DNA of 41,993 nucleotides from Rhizobiaceae bacterium (GTDB lineage Bacteria; Pseudomonadota; Alphaproteobacteria; Rhizobiales; Rhizobiaceae): NCBI GenBank assembly GCA_025458045.1, contig JALOTE010000008.1, positions 1 to 41,993 of the forward strand, read 5' to 3'. Shown piece by piece: positions 1 to 9,289 of this stretch (position 1 is its first letter; each line of letters starts with the position of its first letter). The notes under the pieces were generated by a model. It saw only the letters and a program-made list of their open reading frames with translations, ran no database searches and was not told where the DNA came from. The position numbers and the translations under genes were made by a program.

Positions 1-1504
1 GGGTCTGCAATGTCGCAGCATAGGTCGACGGGCGGCCGATGCCGAGTTCCTCCAGCTTCTTGATCAGCGACGCTTCGGACTAGCGGGCGGGGGGCTCGGT
101 GAAATGCTGCGAAGGCGTGATCATGTCGCGCGCGACGGCCTCTCCGGTCTTCAGTTCCGGCAGGCGGCCGTACTCGTCATCCTCGCCGTCGGCCTTGTCG
201 TCTTTCTCGCGCAGATCGGCGTATGCGGCAAACCAGCCGTCAAACCGCACCACCTGGCCGGTTGCCCGCAATTCGGCCTGTTCGCCTCCATGGCGCGCGA
301 TGATGTCGGCGGTGGTGCGGTCGATTTCGGCTGCCGCCATTTGGCTGGCCACCGCGCGCTGCCAGATCAATTCATAGAGACGGGCCTGATCGGAATCGAG
401 AAAACGCCGCATCTCGGACGGCAGGCGCATGAAATCCGTCGGGCGGATCGCCTCATGGGCTTCCTGCGCGTTTTTGGCCTTGGTCGAGTAGTAGCGTGGC
501 TTTTCCGGCAGGTGACGCTCGCCGAATGTTCTGGCGATGGCGGTTCGCGCCGCGCTGATCGCCTCCGGCGCCATCTGCACGCCGTCTGTTCGCATGTAGG
601 TGATGAGGCCGACGGTTTCGCCCCCGATATCGGTGCCCTCATAGAGGCGCTGGGCTGTCTGCATGGTGCGCGCGGGCGAGAAGCCAAGCCGCGACGAGGC
701 CGCCTGCTGCAAGGTGGAGGTGATGAAGGGCGGTGCCGGATTGCGCTTGGTCGGCTTGGATTCGACTGTGCCGACCGAGTATTCGGCTTTGTTCAAAAAC
801 GTCACGATTTCAGTGGCCTGCGCCTCGTTCTTGATGTCGAGACGGCCGATCTTGCGCCCCTTGAAGCCGGTGACCTTTGCCTCAAACGCCTCCTTGCGGA
901 TCGTCTTCAATGCTGCTGCGACCGTCCAATATTCTTGCGGCACAAAGCGCTCGATTTCGGCCTCGCGGTCGCAGACAAGGCGTAGCGCAACCGATTGCAC
1001 ACGGCCGGCGGAGCGCGCGCCCGGCAATTTGCGCCACAGCACCGGCGACAGGTTGAAGCCGACAAGGTAGTCCAGCGCCCGGCGGGCCAAATAGGCTTCA
1101 ACCAGCGGCTGGTCGATCTCACGGGGTTTGGCCATCGCATCGAGCACTGCCGATTTGGTGATGGCGTTGAACACCACGCGCTTGACCGGCTTGTCCTTGA
1201 CGGCGCGCTTGGCGCGCAGAACCTCCAGCACGTGCCAGGAAATTGCTTCGCCCTCGCGGTCCGGGTCGGTTGCAAGAATGAGCTGGTCAGCGCCTTTGAC
1301 CGCTGAGGCGATTTCAGAGAGGCGCTTGGCCGCCTTGCCATCCACCTCCCACAGCATCGCGAAATCATCGTCAGGCTGCACCGAGCCATCCTTCGCCGGC
1401 AGATCGCGCACATGGCCGAACGAAGCAAACACCTGGTAGTCGCGTCCCAGATATTTGTTGATCGTTTTGGCCTTGGCCGGTGATTCGACAATGACAATGT
1501 TCAT
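1..1504 (-). CDS. topA: DNA topoisomerase I, 3' end outside the window, with an in-frame amber codon
   Basis: Type IA topoisomerase, which relaxes negative supercoils by transient single-strand cleavage. The N-terminal TOPRIM domain shows ESPAKAKTI (about residues 7-15) and DPDREGE (80-86). The catalytic tyrosine is Tyr303 in ITYMRTDG. The start ATG is at 1502-1504. After residue 474 the frame meets TAG (plus-strand cta at 80-82). Past it the same frame continues without interruption to the window edge with typical TopA sequence, including SLIKKLEELGIGRPSTYA. The amber codon sits where I recall Tyr in relatives (PPRYSEASL). Truncation at 474 would remove roughly half of a protein usually near 870 residues. 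TopA is normally needed for growth, so a base-call error, a suppressed codon or a true lesion must be distinguished. Last gene of the pyrB-to-topA run, separated from dprA by 382 bp. Confidence 0.93.
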
Positions 1505-1709
1505 GCGGGACCCGGTGGGTTCGACGCTGTCCGGCGTCAGGAAAGAGGGGACTGCCGCGCAAATGGCGTGGCAGACAGGGCAACGTCAAGGGCCGCTGCC
1601 GCGCAGTGCGGCACAAGCTCCGGTCAAGCCTCCACATTGTCTGATTGATTTCGCTCGTAAACAGCGCATATTGCAACCTATGCGTGTTTTTTCGTAACGG
1701 GAGATTGGT

Positions 1710-1916
1710 ATGCGGCCTGTCAGGACTGTTCAGCAGGAATTGCAGACGCTTGCCTATCTCGGGGACATGCTGGAGCAGATGGGAGCGATGGCCGCCGCCG
1801 ACAATCACCGCCTCTTGAGCTATATCCTCCACACGGCCTGTCTTGAGGTGGATGCGCTGCGACAGACGCGGCAGCACATGACACTTTCAGGAGACAAGAA
1901 ACACGACGCCGCCTGA
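1710..1916 (+). CDS. small hypothetical protein (68 aa)
   Basis: Unrecognised small protein encoded on the opposite strand between topA and dprA. It is predicted mostly helical, with the segment LQTLAYLGDMLEQMGAMAAA followed by a leucine-rich stretch ending LEVDALRQ. The sequence reads like a real folded helical protein, not a low-complexity shadow. A purine-rich ribosome site (acgggaga) lies about 6 bases upstream of the ATG. The last 30 bases overlap the 3' end of dprA tail to tail. Small proteins of this pattern (helical, soluble, acidic to neutral) are common in Hyphomicrobiales, but I cannot name a family. The 205 bp between it and topA must hold divergent promoters for both. Confidence 0.6.
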   Translation: MRPVRTVQQELQTLAYLGDMLEQMGAMAAADNHRLLSYILHTACLEVDALRQTRQHMTLSGDKKHDAA

Positions 1917-3110
1917 GCCGCGCCCGATCCGTCCGGCCAGCTCAAGATCGAGCAATGCGGCATGCACCTTTGGCGCTGGAAGCCCGCTTTCTCGAATCAG
2001 GTCGTCGACATGGGTCGGTGCAGTGCCGAGCAGGCCCGCGACATGGTCAACCGGATCCGGCGGCGTCTGCGAGGCGGGCGGCGGGAGCGGACTTCCGGGC
2101 TTCGGCACGCGACCGCGCGCGTCACCTGCCTGTGATGCGGATGGCGCGGAGGGCAGATGCGATTGCGTTGCCGTTTCCGGTGGCCGGACGGGCGCTCCGC
2201 CAACCGGGCGCAACACGGGCCCCGCCATCAGGGGCCGCATGACGTCCAGCACGTCAGCCGCATTGCGCACAAGGTCCGCCCCTTGCCGGATGAGCCCGTT
2301 TGTCCCGTGTGAGCGTGGATCAACCGGATGACCGGGCACGGCAAACACCATGCGGCCGATTTCGGTTGCCATGTTTGCAGTGATCAGCGAGCCGGATTTG
2401 TCGGATGCTTCGACAACCACCACGCCGAGTGAAAGGCCGGCGATGATGGCGTTGCGGCGCGGAAAGTCACGGGCTTGCGGCTCATGGCCAAATGGCATGA
2501 CGCTGACCGCGCAGCCGCCCGTTCCCCCGACAATCCGCTCAAGCACGTCGATATTTTGCGGCGGGTAGGGCATGTCCAGCCCGCCCGCCAGCACCGCCAC
2601 CGTCACGCCGCGCGCCAGCGCGCCTTCATGCGCAGCGCGGTCAATGCCGCGGGCCAGACCCGATGTGACGCCGACGCCTTGCCCAGCCAGATCGGCCGCA
2701 AGCTCGCGGGCAAACTTCAATCCATTGGTCGACGCGTTGCGCGAACCGACAATCGCAATCTGGGGCCGTTGCAGCGGCGACGGATCACCCGCGACGGCGA
2801 GGAGTGGCGGCGCATTCTCGGTTTGGGCAAGCGCGGCGGGATATTCCGGTTCACCCAGCGCGACAAAGCGCGCGCCCATGCGCCGCGCTGTGTCGAACTC
2901 ACGCTCGATATCGCCTAGCGGAGCCGCTTGAAGCCCGCGCGTCGCGCCGGACCGCGCCGCAATTTCCGGCAGCGCCTCGAGCGCCAGCCGCGCCGACCCA
3001 TAGCGTGATATCAGTTGGCGAAAGGTCACCGGCCCGATGCGTTCGGTGCGGATAAGCCGCAGCCAATGAAAGCGCTGCTCATCCGACAAGCGAAGATGGG
3101 CCTTCTCCAT
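1887..3110 (-). CDS. dprA: DNA-processing protein DprA
   Basis: DprA/Smf binds incoming single-stranded DNA and loads RecA during natural transformation; in non-competent bacteria its role is less clear. The protein has 407 residues. An N-terminal helical region (LSDEQRFHWLRLIRTERIGP) is followed by the Rossmann-type DprA domain with VGSRNAS, SGLARGID, FPRRNAIIAGLS and SGSLITA. After a Pro-rich linker comes a C-terminal winged-helix segment (THVDDLIRESGLPAPKVHAAL to the end). Length and all three parts match the alphaproteobacterial family. The ATG overlaps the TGA of plsY by one base (TGATG), implying translational coupling, so the start is secure. Confidence 0.95.
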   Translation of the reverse strand: MEKAHLRLSDEQRFHWLRLIRTERIGPVTFRQLISRYGSARLALEALPEIAARSGATRGLQAAPLGDIEREFDTARRMGARFVALGEPEYPAALAQTENAPPLLAVAGDPSPLQRPQIAIVGSRNASTNGLKFARELAADLAGQGVGVTSGLARGIDRAAHEGALARGVTVAVLAGGLDMPYPPQNIDVLERIVGGTGGCAVSVMPFGHEPQARDFPRRNAIIAGLSLGVVVVEASDKSGSLITANMATEIGRMVFAVPGHPVDPRSHGTNGLIRQGADLVRNAADVLDVMRPLMAGPVLRPVGGAPVRPPETATQSHLPSAPSASQAGDARGRVPKPGSPLPPPASQTPPDPVDHVAGLLGTAPTHVDDLIRESGLPAPKVHAALLDLELAGRIGRGSGGVVFLVS

Positions 3111-3712
3111 CAGCCCTTCTGTCCGATCCGGCTCTCGGTTCCCGCCATCAGGCGTTGGATGTTCGGGCGGTGTTTCCAGAACACGAGGAGCGTAAGAATT
3201 CCCAGGAACGCGGCAAGCGTCATGTCACCCGCTGCGAGCACCGACAACGGAGCCGCGACCGCGCCAACGAGCGCTGCAAGGGATGAGTAGCGTGTCAGGA
3301 AGGCGGCCGCGAGCCAGCATACGGCAAAAACGAGAAAGGCGACCGGTGCAAGCGCCAGGATCACGCCGAGATAGGTCGCGACACCCTTGCCACCCTTGAA
3401 GCCAAGCCAGACCGGATAGAGATGGCCGAGAAAGGCCCCCAAGCCCGCCGCGGCAGCAGCTTCAACTCCGAAATAGTGCCGCGCGAACAAAACGGCCGCG
3501 GTTCCCTTGAGCGCATCCAACAGCAGTGTGGCTGCCGCCAGCCCCTTGCGGCCGGTGCGCAAGACATTGGTCGCGCCGATATTGCCTGAACCGATCGAGC
3601 GCAGATCCTCGGTTCCGGCCATCCGGGTCAGGATCAGGCCGAAGGGGATGCTGCCCGCCAGATAGCCAAGAACAAGGGCGATCCAGACCCAATGATCGGT
3701 CAGATGCTGCAT
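3110..3712 (-). CDS. plsY: acyl-phosphate:glycerol-3-phosphate acyltransferase PlsY
   Basis: Integral membrane enzyme that transfers the acyl group from acyl-phosphate to glycerol-3-phosphate, giving lysophosphatidate at the first step of phospholipid synthesis. The 200-residue protein has several hydrophobic spans and the conserved family blocks GSIPFG (near residue 21), [15 protein letters not shown] (about 42-56) and [10 protein letters not shown], the expected phosphate- and acyl-phosphate-binding loops. It lies 12 bases downstream of pyrC and overlaps dprA by one base, the usual order in this group. Confidence 0.95.
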   Translation of the reverse strand: MQHLTDHWVWIALVLGYLAGSIPFGLILTRMAGTEDLRSIGSGNIGATNVLRTGRKGLAAATLLLDALKGTAAVLFARHYFGVEAAAAAGLGAFLGHLYPVWLGFKGGKGVATYLGVILALAPVAFLVFAVCWLAAAFLTRYSSLAALVGAVAAPLSVLAAGDMTLAAFLGILTLLVFWKHRPNIQRLMAGTESRIGQKG

Positions 3713-3724
3713 GACGCGCCCAAT

Positions 3725-5029
3725 TCACCCCTTGTCCCGGTCTTGGACGATGACGCCGGAACGGATGGTTTTCAAGACCCGGCCCGAGAACCGCGCGCCT
3801 TCAAAACAGGAATTGCGGCAGCGCGACACGATCTGGTCTTCACTGAACACCCACGGCTCATCGAGATCGACAAGCGCGATGTCGGCCGGTGCGCCCGGTG
3901 CAAGCGAACCGGCTTCCAGTCCGAAGCGTCGGGCCGGTGCAAGCGCCAGCAGTTCGGCGATGCGAAGCAGGCTGAGGCGGCCGTCATGGTGCAGGCGCAG
4001 CATCGCGGCAAGCAGCGTCTCAAGCCCGATAGCGCCCGGCGCGGCATCGGCAAAGGGCACGCGCTTGGTCTCCACATCCTGTGGATCATGCGAGGAATTG
4101 ACCATGTCGAGCGTGCCGTCCGCAAGCGCTTCGATCAGGGCCTGACGATCTTCCTCGGCGCGCAGAGGCGGCTCCAGCCGGAAGAACGTCCGGTAGTCTC
4201 CGACATCGTTTTCATTCAGGCACAGATGGTTGATGCAGGCGGCCGCCGTGACATCGGCCCCATCCGCCTTGGCGCGGCGCAGCGCTTCGAGCGACATCGC
4301 GCAGGAGATCGTTTCGGCATGGTAGGCGGCGCGTGTCAGCCGCGCCAGCGTCAAGTCGCGCTGCAGCGGGATGAGTTCGGCTTCACGCGGCACGCCGGGC
4401 AGGCCAAGCCAGCTGGCAAACAGCCCCTCATTCATCACGCCGCCCGAAAGATGCGAGTCGCGCGCAGATTGCATCACGACCGCGCCGAAATCACGCGCAT
4501 AGACCATGGCGCGACGCATCACCTGCGATGACGCGATGCAATGATGGCCGTTGGAGAAGGCCACCGCCCCAGCACGTCTCATCAGTCCGAATTCGGCGAT
4601 CTCTTCGCCCTTCAGCGCCTTGGTCAGCGCCGCAACAGGGCGCACATTCACGAGCGCCTTGGCATCGGCCGTGCGCCGGACAAACTCGACGGTCGCAACC
4701 TCGTCAATCGCCGGATCGGTGTCCGGCATCATGAAGAAGGTGGTGACGCCGCCCGCCGCAGCAGCGCGTGACGCCGACTTGATGGTCTCGCGGTGTTCCG
4801 AGCCCGGTTCGCCGACAAACACGCGCGTATCGACAAGGCCGGGAAGCGCAGTGAGGCCGCGCCCGTCAATGCGCGCCGCTCCGGCGGGACCACCCTGGTT
4901 CAGCGCATCGCGCCCCGCCGCCGCAATGCGGCCCTTTTCGATGATGATGGTGCCCGTCTCATCAAGTCCGCGCGCCGGATCGACGATCCGGACCTGTTCG
5001 ATGACGATCGGGCGGGACTGAACGTTCAT
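3725..5029 (-). CDS. pyrC: dihydroorotase family protein, probably a non-catalytic PyrC/PyrX-type subunit
   Basis: A 434-residue amidohydrolase-fold protein encoded just after pyrB; its ATG overlaps the pyrB stop (ATGA). Homology to class I dihydroorotase is clear ([34 protein letters not shown]). However, the metal-binding HxH that follows GLVD in active enzymes is replaced by TRV, and the usual DHAPH block reads SSHDPQDVE. Active dihydroorotases need those histidines and that aspartate. In pseudomonads a similar degenerate subunit (PyrX, also called PyrC') is required to assemble aspartate carbamoyltransferase. By analogy this gene is likely a structural partner of PyrB, with the active dihydroorotase encoded elsewhere. 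Automatic annotation would normally call it dihydroorotase. Confidence 0.9.
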   Translation of the reverse strand: MNVQSRPIVIEQVRIVDPARGLDETGTIIIEKGRIAAAGRDALNQGGPAGAARIDGRGLTALPGLVDTRVFVGEPGSEHRETIKSASRAAAAGGVTTFFMMPDTDPAIDEVATVEFVRRTADAKALVNVRPVAALTKALKGEEIAEFGLMRRAGAVAFSNGHHCIASSQVMRRAMVYARDFGAVVMQSARDSHLSGGVMNEGLFASWLGLPGVPREAELIPLQRDLTLARLTRAAYHAETISCAMSLEALRRAKADGADVTAAACINHLCLNENDVGDYRTFFRLEPPLRAEEDRQALIEALADGTLDMVNSSHDPQDVETKRVPFADAAPGAIGLETLLAAMLRLHHDGRLSLLRIAELLALAPARRFGLEAGSLAPGAPADIALVDLDEPWVFSEDQIVSRCRNSCFEGARFSGRVLKTIRSGVIVQDRDKG

Positions 5030-5973
5030 GCCGCGCGGCCCTCCAGCAGCGCCTCGATGACGGCCATGCGCACGGCGACCCCCATCTCGACCTGCTCCTG
5101 GATCAGGCTTTGCGGGCCGTCGGCGACCGAGGAGGCGATCTCGACGCCTCGGTTCATCGGGCCGGGATGCATGATCAGCGCGCCCGGTCGGGCAGAGCGC
5201 AGCTTGTCCTCATCCAGCCCGAAGAAGCGGTAGTACTCGCGCACCGACGGCACATAGGCACCGCTCATGCGTTCGCGCTGCAAACGCAGCATCATCACCA
5301 CATCGGCATCCTTGAGGCCCGATGCCATGTCGGTGAACACGTCCACGCTCATGTCGTCCACACCCGATGGAAGCAAGGTCGAGGGTGCCACGACACGCAC
5401 CCGCGCGCCCATCAGGTTCAAGAGGATGATGTTGGAGCGCGCGACACGGCTGTGCAGCACATCACCGCAAATCGCCACGGTCAGCGCAGACAGATCACCT
5501 TTGGCACGGCGGATGGTCAATGCGTCAAGCAGCGCCTGTGTGGGGTGCTCGTGCGCGCCGTCACCGGCATTGACAACGGCGCAAGACACTTTGCGCGCCA
5601 GCAGATCAGGTGCGCCGGCGGAGCCGTGCCGGATGATCAGGATATCCGGGTTCATCGCGTTCAGCGTCATCGCGGTGTCGATGAGCGTCTCGCCCTTTTT
5701 GACCGACGACGATGCGACAGACATGTTCATCACATCGGCGCCAAGGCGTTTTCCCGCCAATTCAAACGAGGCCTGTGTGCGGGTGGAAGCCTCATAAAAC
5801 AGGTTGATCTGGGTGCGGCCCTTCAGGCTCGCCTTCTTCTTTTCGGTCTGGCGCGAGAGGCTGACGGCCGCATCAGCGCGGTCAAGAAGGTTTGCCACGT
5901 CCAGCGGGGACAGCCCCTTGATGCCGAGAAGGTGCCGGTGCGGAAATGCGGGGAAGGGCGGTTGCGCTGTCAT
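5026..5973 (-). CDS. pyrB: aspartate carbamoyltransferase catalytic subunit
   Basis: Condenses carbamoyl phosphate with aspartate to carbamoyl-aspartate, the committed step of pyrimidine synthesis. Family motifs present: [12 protein letters not shown] (carbamoyl-phosphate loop), HPTQALLD and MHPGPMNRG. From the ATG at 5971-5973 the protein has 315 residues and begins [20 protein letters not shown], the usual N-terminus. The frame is open upstream to 6036, but a -35/-10 pair lies between those starts, so the longer version is unlikely. The gene overlaps pyrC by four bases and is probably the first gene of the pyrB-pyrC-plsY-dprA transcript. Confidence 0.95.
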   Translation of the reverse strand: MTAQPPFPAFPHRHLLGIKGLSPLDVANLLDRADAAVSLSRQTEKKKASLKGRTQINLFYEASTRTQASFELAGKRLGADVMNMSVASSSVKKGETLIDTAMTLNAMNPDILIIRHGSAGAPDLLARKVSCAVVNAGDGAHEHPTQALLDALTIRRAKGDLSALTVAICGDVLHSRVARSNIILLNLMGARVRVVAPSTLLPSGVDDMSVDVFTDMASGLKDADVVMMLRLQRERMSGAYVPSVREYYRFFGLDEDKLRSARPGALIMHPGPMNRGVEIASSVADGPQSLIQEQVEMGVAVRMAVIEALLEGRAA

Positions 5974-5985
5974 GCTGAAATCAGC

Positions 5986-6014
5986 GCTATAGGCACGCAA
6001 GGCTGTGCGCGCAA
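5986..6014 (-). promoter_or_regulatory. predicted sigma-70-type promoter of pyrB
   Basis: On the minus strand, TTGCGC (6014-6009) and TATAGC (5991-5986) are separated by exactly 17 bases. The -10 box ends 12 bases before the pyrB ATG at 5973, so the transcript would have a very short leader. This is a pattern match only, with four of six matches in each box. Confidence 0.4.
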
Positions 6015-6049
6015 TCGCCTGCCCGGGCCCGAACACCGCGCATTTCGGC

Positions 6050-6979
6050 CTATAGTGCTGCGATCCACAGCCAAATCGGGATTGTGACGAAGCTCAGCAA
6101 AGTCTGCTGCGTGACCACTGCGGCATAAAGCGGCGCGTCGCCGCCAAGCGCGCGTGCGACGACATAGCCGTTCATCGCAGTCGGCACCGCCGCGCACAGC
6201 GCGATGACACCTGCCATCGATGCCCCCCAACCGGTGACTGCGACAATCCCGAGCGCCGCGGCGGGCATGAGCGCCAGTTTCAGGACTGTCGGCAGCGCCG
6301 TCGCCCAGCGCGGGGGAAACAGGGCGGCCAGAGTCAAGCCTGCGCCGATGCCGATCAGCCCCATGGCGAGCGCGCCGCGACCGATGAGGTCCAGTGTCGT
6401 CAGGACCGGCTCCGGCAGCGGGAGGCCCGATGCGCGCAGCGCCAGTGCGGCAAGGCAGGCCAGCACGATAGGGTTGGCGAGCATCCGCCGCAGCGTGCCA
6501 AAAAATCCCGGTGTCGCGCCGTCGGCATGGCGCACCACGACAGAGATCGCCGCCAGATTGATGGGAATGACGAGCGCAGCCATGACGAGCGCGACCACGG
6601 CGGCGGCATTGGCATCGAATTGGCGTTCGGCGACCGCCAGCGCGACAAAGCCGTTCCAGCGGATCGTCGTCTGGAACACAGAGGAGAATTCGCTCCATTT
6701 GATCGCGCCGCTGCGCGCCAGAACAGGGCCTGCGGCCAGCAACGCCGTACCGATCAGCAGCCAGGGCAGGCCGAGAGCGGCCATCAGTTCCGGGATCGCG
6801 AGGCCGCTGAAATCCGCCTTGATGATCGTGATGAACAACAGGACCGGGTAGAGAAGATAGAAACTCAGCGTGTCGAGCGCGCGCCAGCCCTGTTCGTCCA
6901 TCAGCCGCACGGTCTTCAGGCCAAGGCCGACCATGATGAGAAGGAAGATCGGAAGGATGCTGATGAAGGTTTCGGTCAT
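6050..6979 (-). CDS. AEC-family (auxin efflux carrier-type) membrane transporter
   Basis: Predicted inner-membrane carrier of the AEC / Mem_trans family. Bacterial members move small organic anions such as malate or malonate; the substrate here is unknown. About ten hydrophobic spans are visible, starting with [20 protein letters not shown] and including the family-type [11 protein letters not shown] near residue 40 and a C-terminal [11 protein letters not shown]. The ATG at 6977-6979 gives 309 residues and the usual N-terminus; the frame is open to 7039 but those extra residues look non-coding. The stop is TAG, showing that TAG is used as an ordinary terminator here. It is upstream of pyrB on the same strand, but a promoter lies between them. 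Confidence 0.87.
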   Translation of the reverse strand: MTETFISILPIFLLIMVGLGLKTVRLMDEQGWRALDTLSFYLLYPVLLFITIIKADFSGLAIPELMAALGLPWLLIGTALLAAGPVLARSGAIKWSEFSSVFQTTIRWNGFVALAVAERQFDANAAAVVALVMAALVIPINLAAISVVVRHADGATPGFFGTLRRMLANPIVLACLAALALRASGLPLPEPVLTTLDLIGRGALAMGLIGIGAGLTLAALFPPRWATALPTVLKLALMPAAALGIVAVTGWGASMAGVIALCAAVPTAMNGYVVARALGGDAPLYAAVVTQQTLLSFVTIPIWLWIAAL

Positions 6980-7099
6980 GATGCGGGCGGTACGGGAATG
7001 GGACGACCCGCAATAGCCCGCGCCGGTTAAGGTTAACAAATGGTTTCCATTGCGGGCGGCGGCACGGTCTGTGACAAGCGGTGCAAGGAGTTTTTAGCC

Positions 7100-7645
7100 A
7101 TGCCGCGCGTTGTGTCCGTTTCGGTGCTGCTGTTTTGGGTCGCCGCGTTTGGCGCGCTCGCCCATATGGCGTTGGTAGTGCCGGGCGGCGCGATTGGCAC
7201 GTCCGCCGAGGGCCGTTTTCTTGCTTGGCTGGCGATGCAGGGCGGTTCGCAACTGGTGACCGTGTTGTGCGTGCTTGTCGCGAGCCTGTTTCTGTGGGCG
7301 GCGCTTTCGGTTGCTTTCGGTGATGCCGAAGAGTTCCGTGCGGTCGAGGGGCACGCCTATGCCGGCGGAATTCTGGCGATGGCAGTCGCTGTGATCGGCG
7401 GCGCGCTCACGCTTGCCATGCTGCTCGTCGTGCCCACGATCATCACGGCCTCATTGGCAGCCAGCGCCGCCGCATCGCATGTCCTTCCGGTCGGGCGCGA
7501 TCCCCTTGACGGCTGGGACATCAGCCGCGCCACGGCGCGCCGAATGGCGATGAGCGCCGCTCACAACTCGATGCTGTCGCGCCTTGCCGGGCGCGGCTCA
7601 CACACGAAACCGACCTTGCTCAAACCTACGCATCCCAGAGGCTGA
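7100..7645 (+). CDS. hypothetical multi-span membrane protein
   Basis: Unrecognised protein of 181 residues with three to four hydrophobic spans: VSVLLFWVAAFGALAHMALVV at the N-terminus, a span near VTVLCVLVASLFLWAALSVAF, and a long Ala/Val/Ile-rich segment (GGILAMAVAVIGGALTLAML). The C-terminal 55 residues are soluble and basic. An exact aaggag ribosome site at 7085-7090, nine bases before the ATG at 7100, fixes the start. The frame is open from 7040 but that extension has no such site. The gene lies 4 bases upstream of the next membrane gene and is probably co-transcribed with it. No function can be assigned. Confidence 0.75.
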   Translation: MPRVVSVSVLLFWVAAFGALAHMALVVPGGAIGTSAEGRFLAWLAMQGGSQLVTVLCVLVASLFLWAALSVAFGDAEEFRAVEGHAYAGGILAMAVAVIGGALTLAMLLVVPTIITASLAASAAASHVLPVGRDPLDGWDISRATARRMAMSAAHNSMLSRLAGRGSHTKPTLLKPTHPRG

Positions 7646-7649
7646 GACC

Positions 7650-7991
7650 ATGCGCTATTTCCTGCTGTTCTGGCTCTTTCCGGTCGGCTTTCTTGTCGGC
7701 TGGTATGTGCTGTCGGTGAATGACTGGTCGGGCGGCATGTGGTTTTTCAGCCGCGACATGCATGACATGGTGTTTGGCATTTATGGCGAAGTGCTTGGCA
7801 TCGCGCCCGAGACGATTCCACCGCTGGTTGCCAAGGCCCTGGTGCTCGACACTTTCATCATTCTTGGCCTGATTGCACTGCGACGTCGCAAGGCAATCAT
7901 GGAATGGTGGCATACCCGGCGTCAGCAGGCGCAACTGCGCCGCCGCATCGCCGCTATGTCGGAAGTTGGTCCAGCAGCCCCTGCAGAATGA
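7650..7991 (+). CDS. DUF6105-like small membrane protein
   Basis: Small protein of 113 residues resembling the DUF6105 family known from Hyphomicrobiales. It begins with a hydrophobic span (MRYFLLFWLFPVGFLVGWYV), followed by SVNDWSGGMWFFSRDMHDMV, a second span (AKALVLDTFIILGLIALRRR) and a basic, helical tail. The positive-inside rule suggests both ends face the cytoplasm. The ATG at 7650 matches the family N-terminus; the frame opens earlier at 7584 inside the preceding gene. Its last 38 bases overlap the 3' end of ruvX tail to tail. Function unknown. Confidence 0.8.
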   Translation: MRYFLLFWLFPVGFLVGWYVLSVNDWSGGMWFFSRDMHDMVFGIYGEVLGIAPETIPPLVAKALVLDTFIILGLIALRRRKAIMEWWHTRRQQAQLRRRIAAMSEVGPAAPAE

Positions 7992-8430
7992 TCGCAGCCG
8001 CCGCCGCATCGATCCGCGCGGCGCGCTTGACCGCCTTGACCCCCGCATCCCGCATCGCGTCGTCGGCCGCAGCGGTCGACAGGCGTTCATCGAAAAACAG
8101 GAACGGGACAGGGTGGAGCCTGTCATAGTTGCGCATGAAGGCACGGGTTGATTGCGCCCGCGGCCCTTCGCTGTCATCCATGTTGAGCGGCAGGCCCACG
8201 ACAAGGGCGCCCACCGCTTCTGACTTGAGGAACGCGGCCAGCGCTGTCGCATCCGCCGTGAATTTGGTGCGCGCAATCGTCCGGCGCGGCGCGGCAAGGC
8301 TCCAGCCCGCATCGCTAACAGCAAGGCCGATCGTCTTCGTGCCGAGATCGATGGCAGCCGCGCGCATGGCATTCGCGCCGTCCCCGCGCTTCAGCGTCGC
8401 AAAATCGGCGAGTGACTTGATTTCAGGCAG
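7954..8430 (-). CDS. ruvX: Holliday-junction resolvase-like protein RuvX/YqgF
   Basis: RNase H-fold nuclease of the YqgF family, involved in 16S rRNA 5' maturation and proposed as an alternative Holliday-junction resolvase. Motifs: [15 protein letters not shown] (first catalytic Asp), [24 protein letters not shown] and [11 protein letters not shown] (C-terminal Asp). The best ribosome site is GGAGG at 8437-8441, six bases before a CTG codon at 8428-8430. Starting there gives a 158-residue protein beginning [10 protein letters not shown], a sensible N-terminus. The in-frame ATGs at 8469 and 8493 lack a ribosome site and would leave almost no space to the divergent neighbour at 8499. An internal ATG at 8367 is a shorter alternative. 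The stop is TAG. Confidence 0.9.
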   Translation of the reverse strand: MPEIKSLADFATLKRGDGANAMRAAAIDLGTKTIGLAVSDAGWSLAAPRRTIARTKFTADATALAAFLKSEAVGALVVGLPLNMDDSEGPRAQSTRAFMRNYDRLHPVPFLFFDERLSTAAADDAMRDAGVKAVKRAARIDAAAAAIILQGLLDQLPT

Positions 8431-8498
8431 GGCTTTCCTCCGGACTGATATGCCCCTACGTAAGGACAGCATTTTTTTGCAACACTGGGGCAAGCTGC

Positions 8499-9206
8499 AT
8501 GGAAATCACTTGGTTCGGGCATTCGGCCTTTCGCGTCAACCATGGCAATGCGTCGATCCTCATCGATCCGTTCTTGAGCAGCAACCCGGCATGGAGCAAG
8601 GGTTGGGAAGACGCGGCGCAAGGCGCAACCCATGTTCTGCTCACCCATGGGCACGACGACCATGTCGGCGACAGTGCCGCGATCCTCAAGGCGACGGGGG
8701 CACAGCTTGTCGCCAATTTCGAGATCTGCATGCACCTGGTCGGGCAAGGCGTGGACCCGTCGCGGATCAACCCCGGAAATGTCGGTGGCACCGTCGATTG
8801 CGACGGCTTCACCACCACCTTCGTCAAGGCGGAGCATTCGTCGTCGGGCCAGCTTGCGGGCGGGGGCAATGTTTATCTTGGCAACCCGTCCGGGCTGGTG
8901 CTGCATTTCGCCGATGCACCGACCCTTTATGCGATGGGTGACACCGACATTTTCTCCGACATGGCATTGATCCAGGAATTGCACGCACCCGACATCGGCC
9001 TTGTGCCGATTGGCGATCGCTTCACCATGGGGGCAGCGGTTGCGGCGCTCGCCTGCCAGCGCTATTTCCGCTTCGAAAGGGTCATCCCCTGTCACTACGC
9101 CACCTTTCCGTTGCTGGCGCCGGACGCATCGGCCTTTGTCGAGGCGATGCGCGGCACGCAAACAGAAGTCTTGTTGCCTCAAATCGGCCGCCCAATCACG
9201 ATCTGA
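8499..9206 (+). CDS. UPF0173-family metal-dependent hydrolase
   Basis: Metallo-beta-lactamase-fold protein of the UPF0173 group, 235 residues. The family start [13 protein letters not shown] is present, then [11 protein letters not shown] (the HxHxDH zinc motif), [18 protein letters not shown] and [10 protein letters not shown], which supply the remaining metal ligands. Cytoplasmic, physiological substrate unknown. It diverges from ruvX and lies about 80 bp upstream of gatC. Confidence 0.9.
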   Translation: MEITWFGHSAFRVNHGNASILIDPFLSSNPAWSKGWEDAAQGATHVLLTHGHDDHVGDSAAILKATGAQLVANFEICMHLVGQGVDPSRINPGNVGGTVDCDGFTTTFVKAEHSSSGQLAGGGNVYLGNPSGLVLHFADAPTLYAMGDTDIFSDMALIQELHAPDIGLVPIGDRFTMGAAVAALACQRYFRFERVIPCHYATFPLLAPDASAFVEAMRGTQTEVLLPQIGRPITI

Positions 9207-9289
9207 GGCGGGCGCTTGGCGTTGCGCGGCAGGGCGCGTGAGGCTAGAAGCCGGGCTGTTCGATGCATCGCGTCTATTGGAATCCGCCC

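Noticed and set aside
80-82. Genome-wide reassignment of TAG to a sense codon
   Set aside because: TAG ends the AEC carrier, ruvX, the DUF393 protein, gloA and metG at the lengths expected for their families.
104-985. Long plus-strand open frame (293 codons) opposite topA
   Set aside because: Antisense to clear TopA coding sequence; composition (His, Arg, Cys-rich) is typical of a shadow frame in GC-rich DNA.
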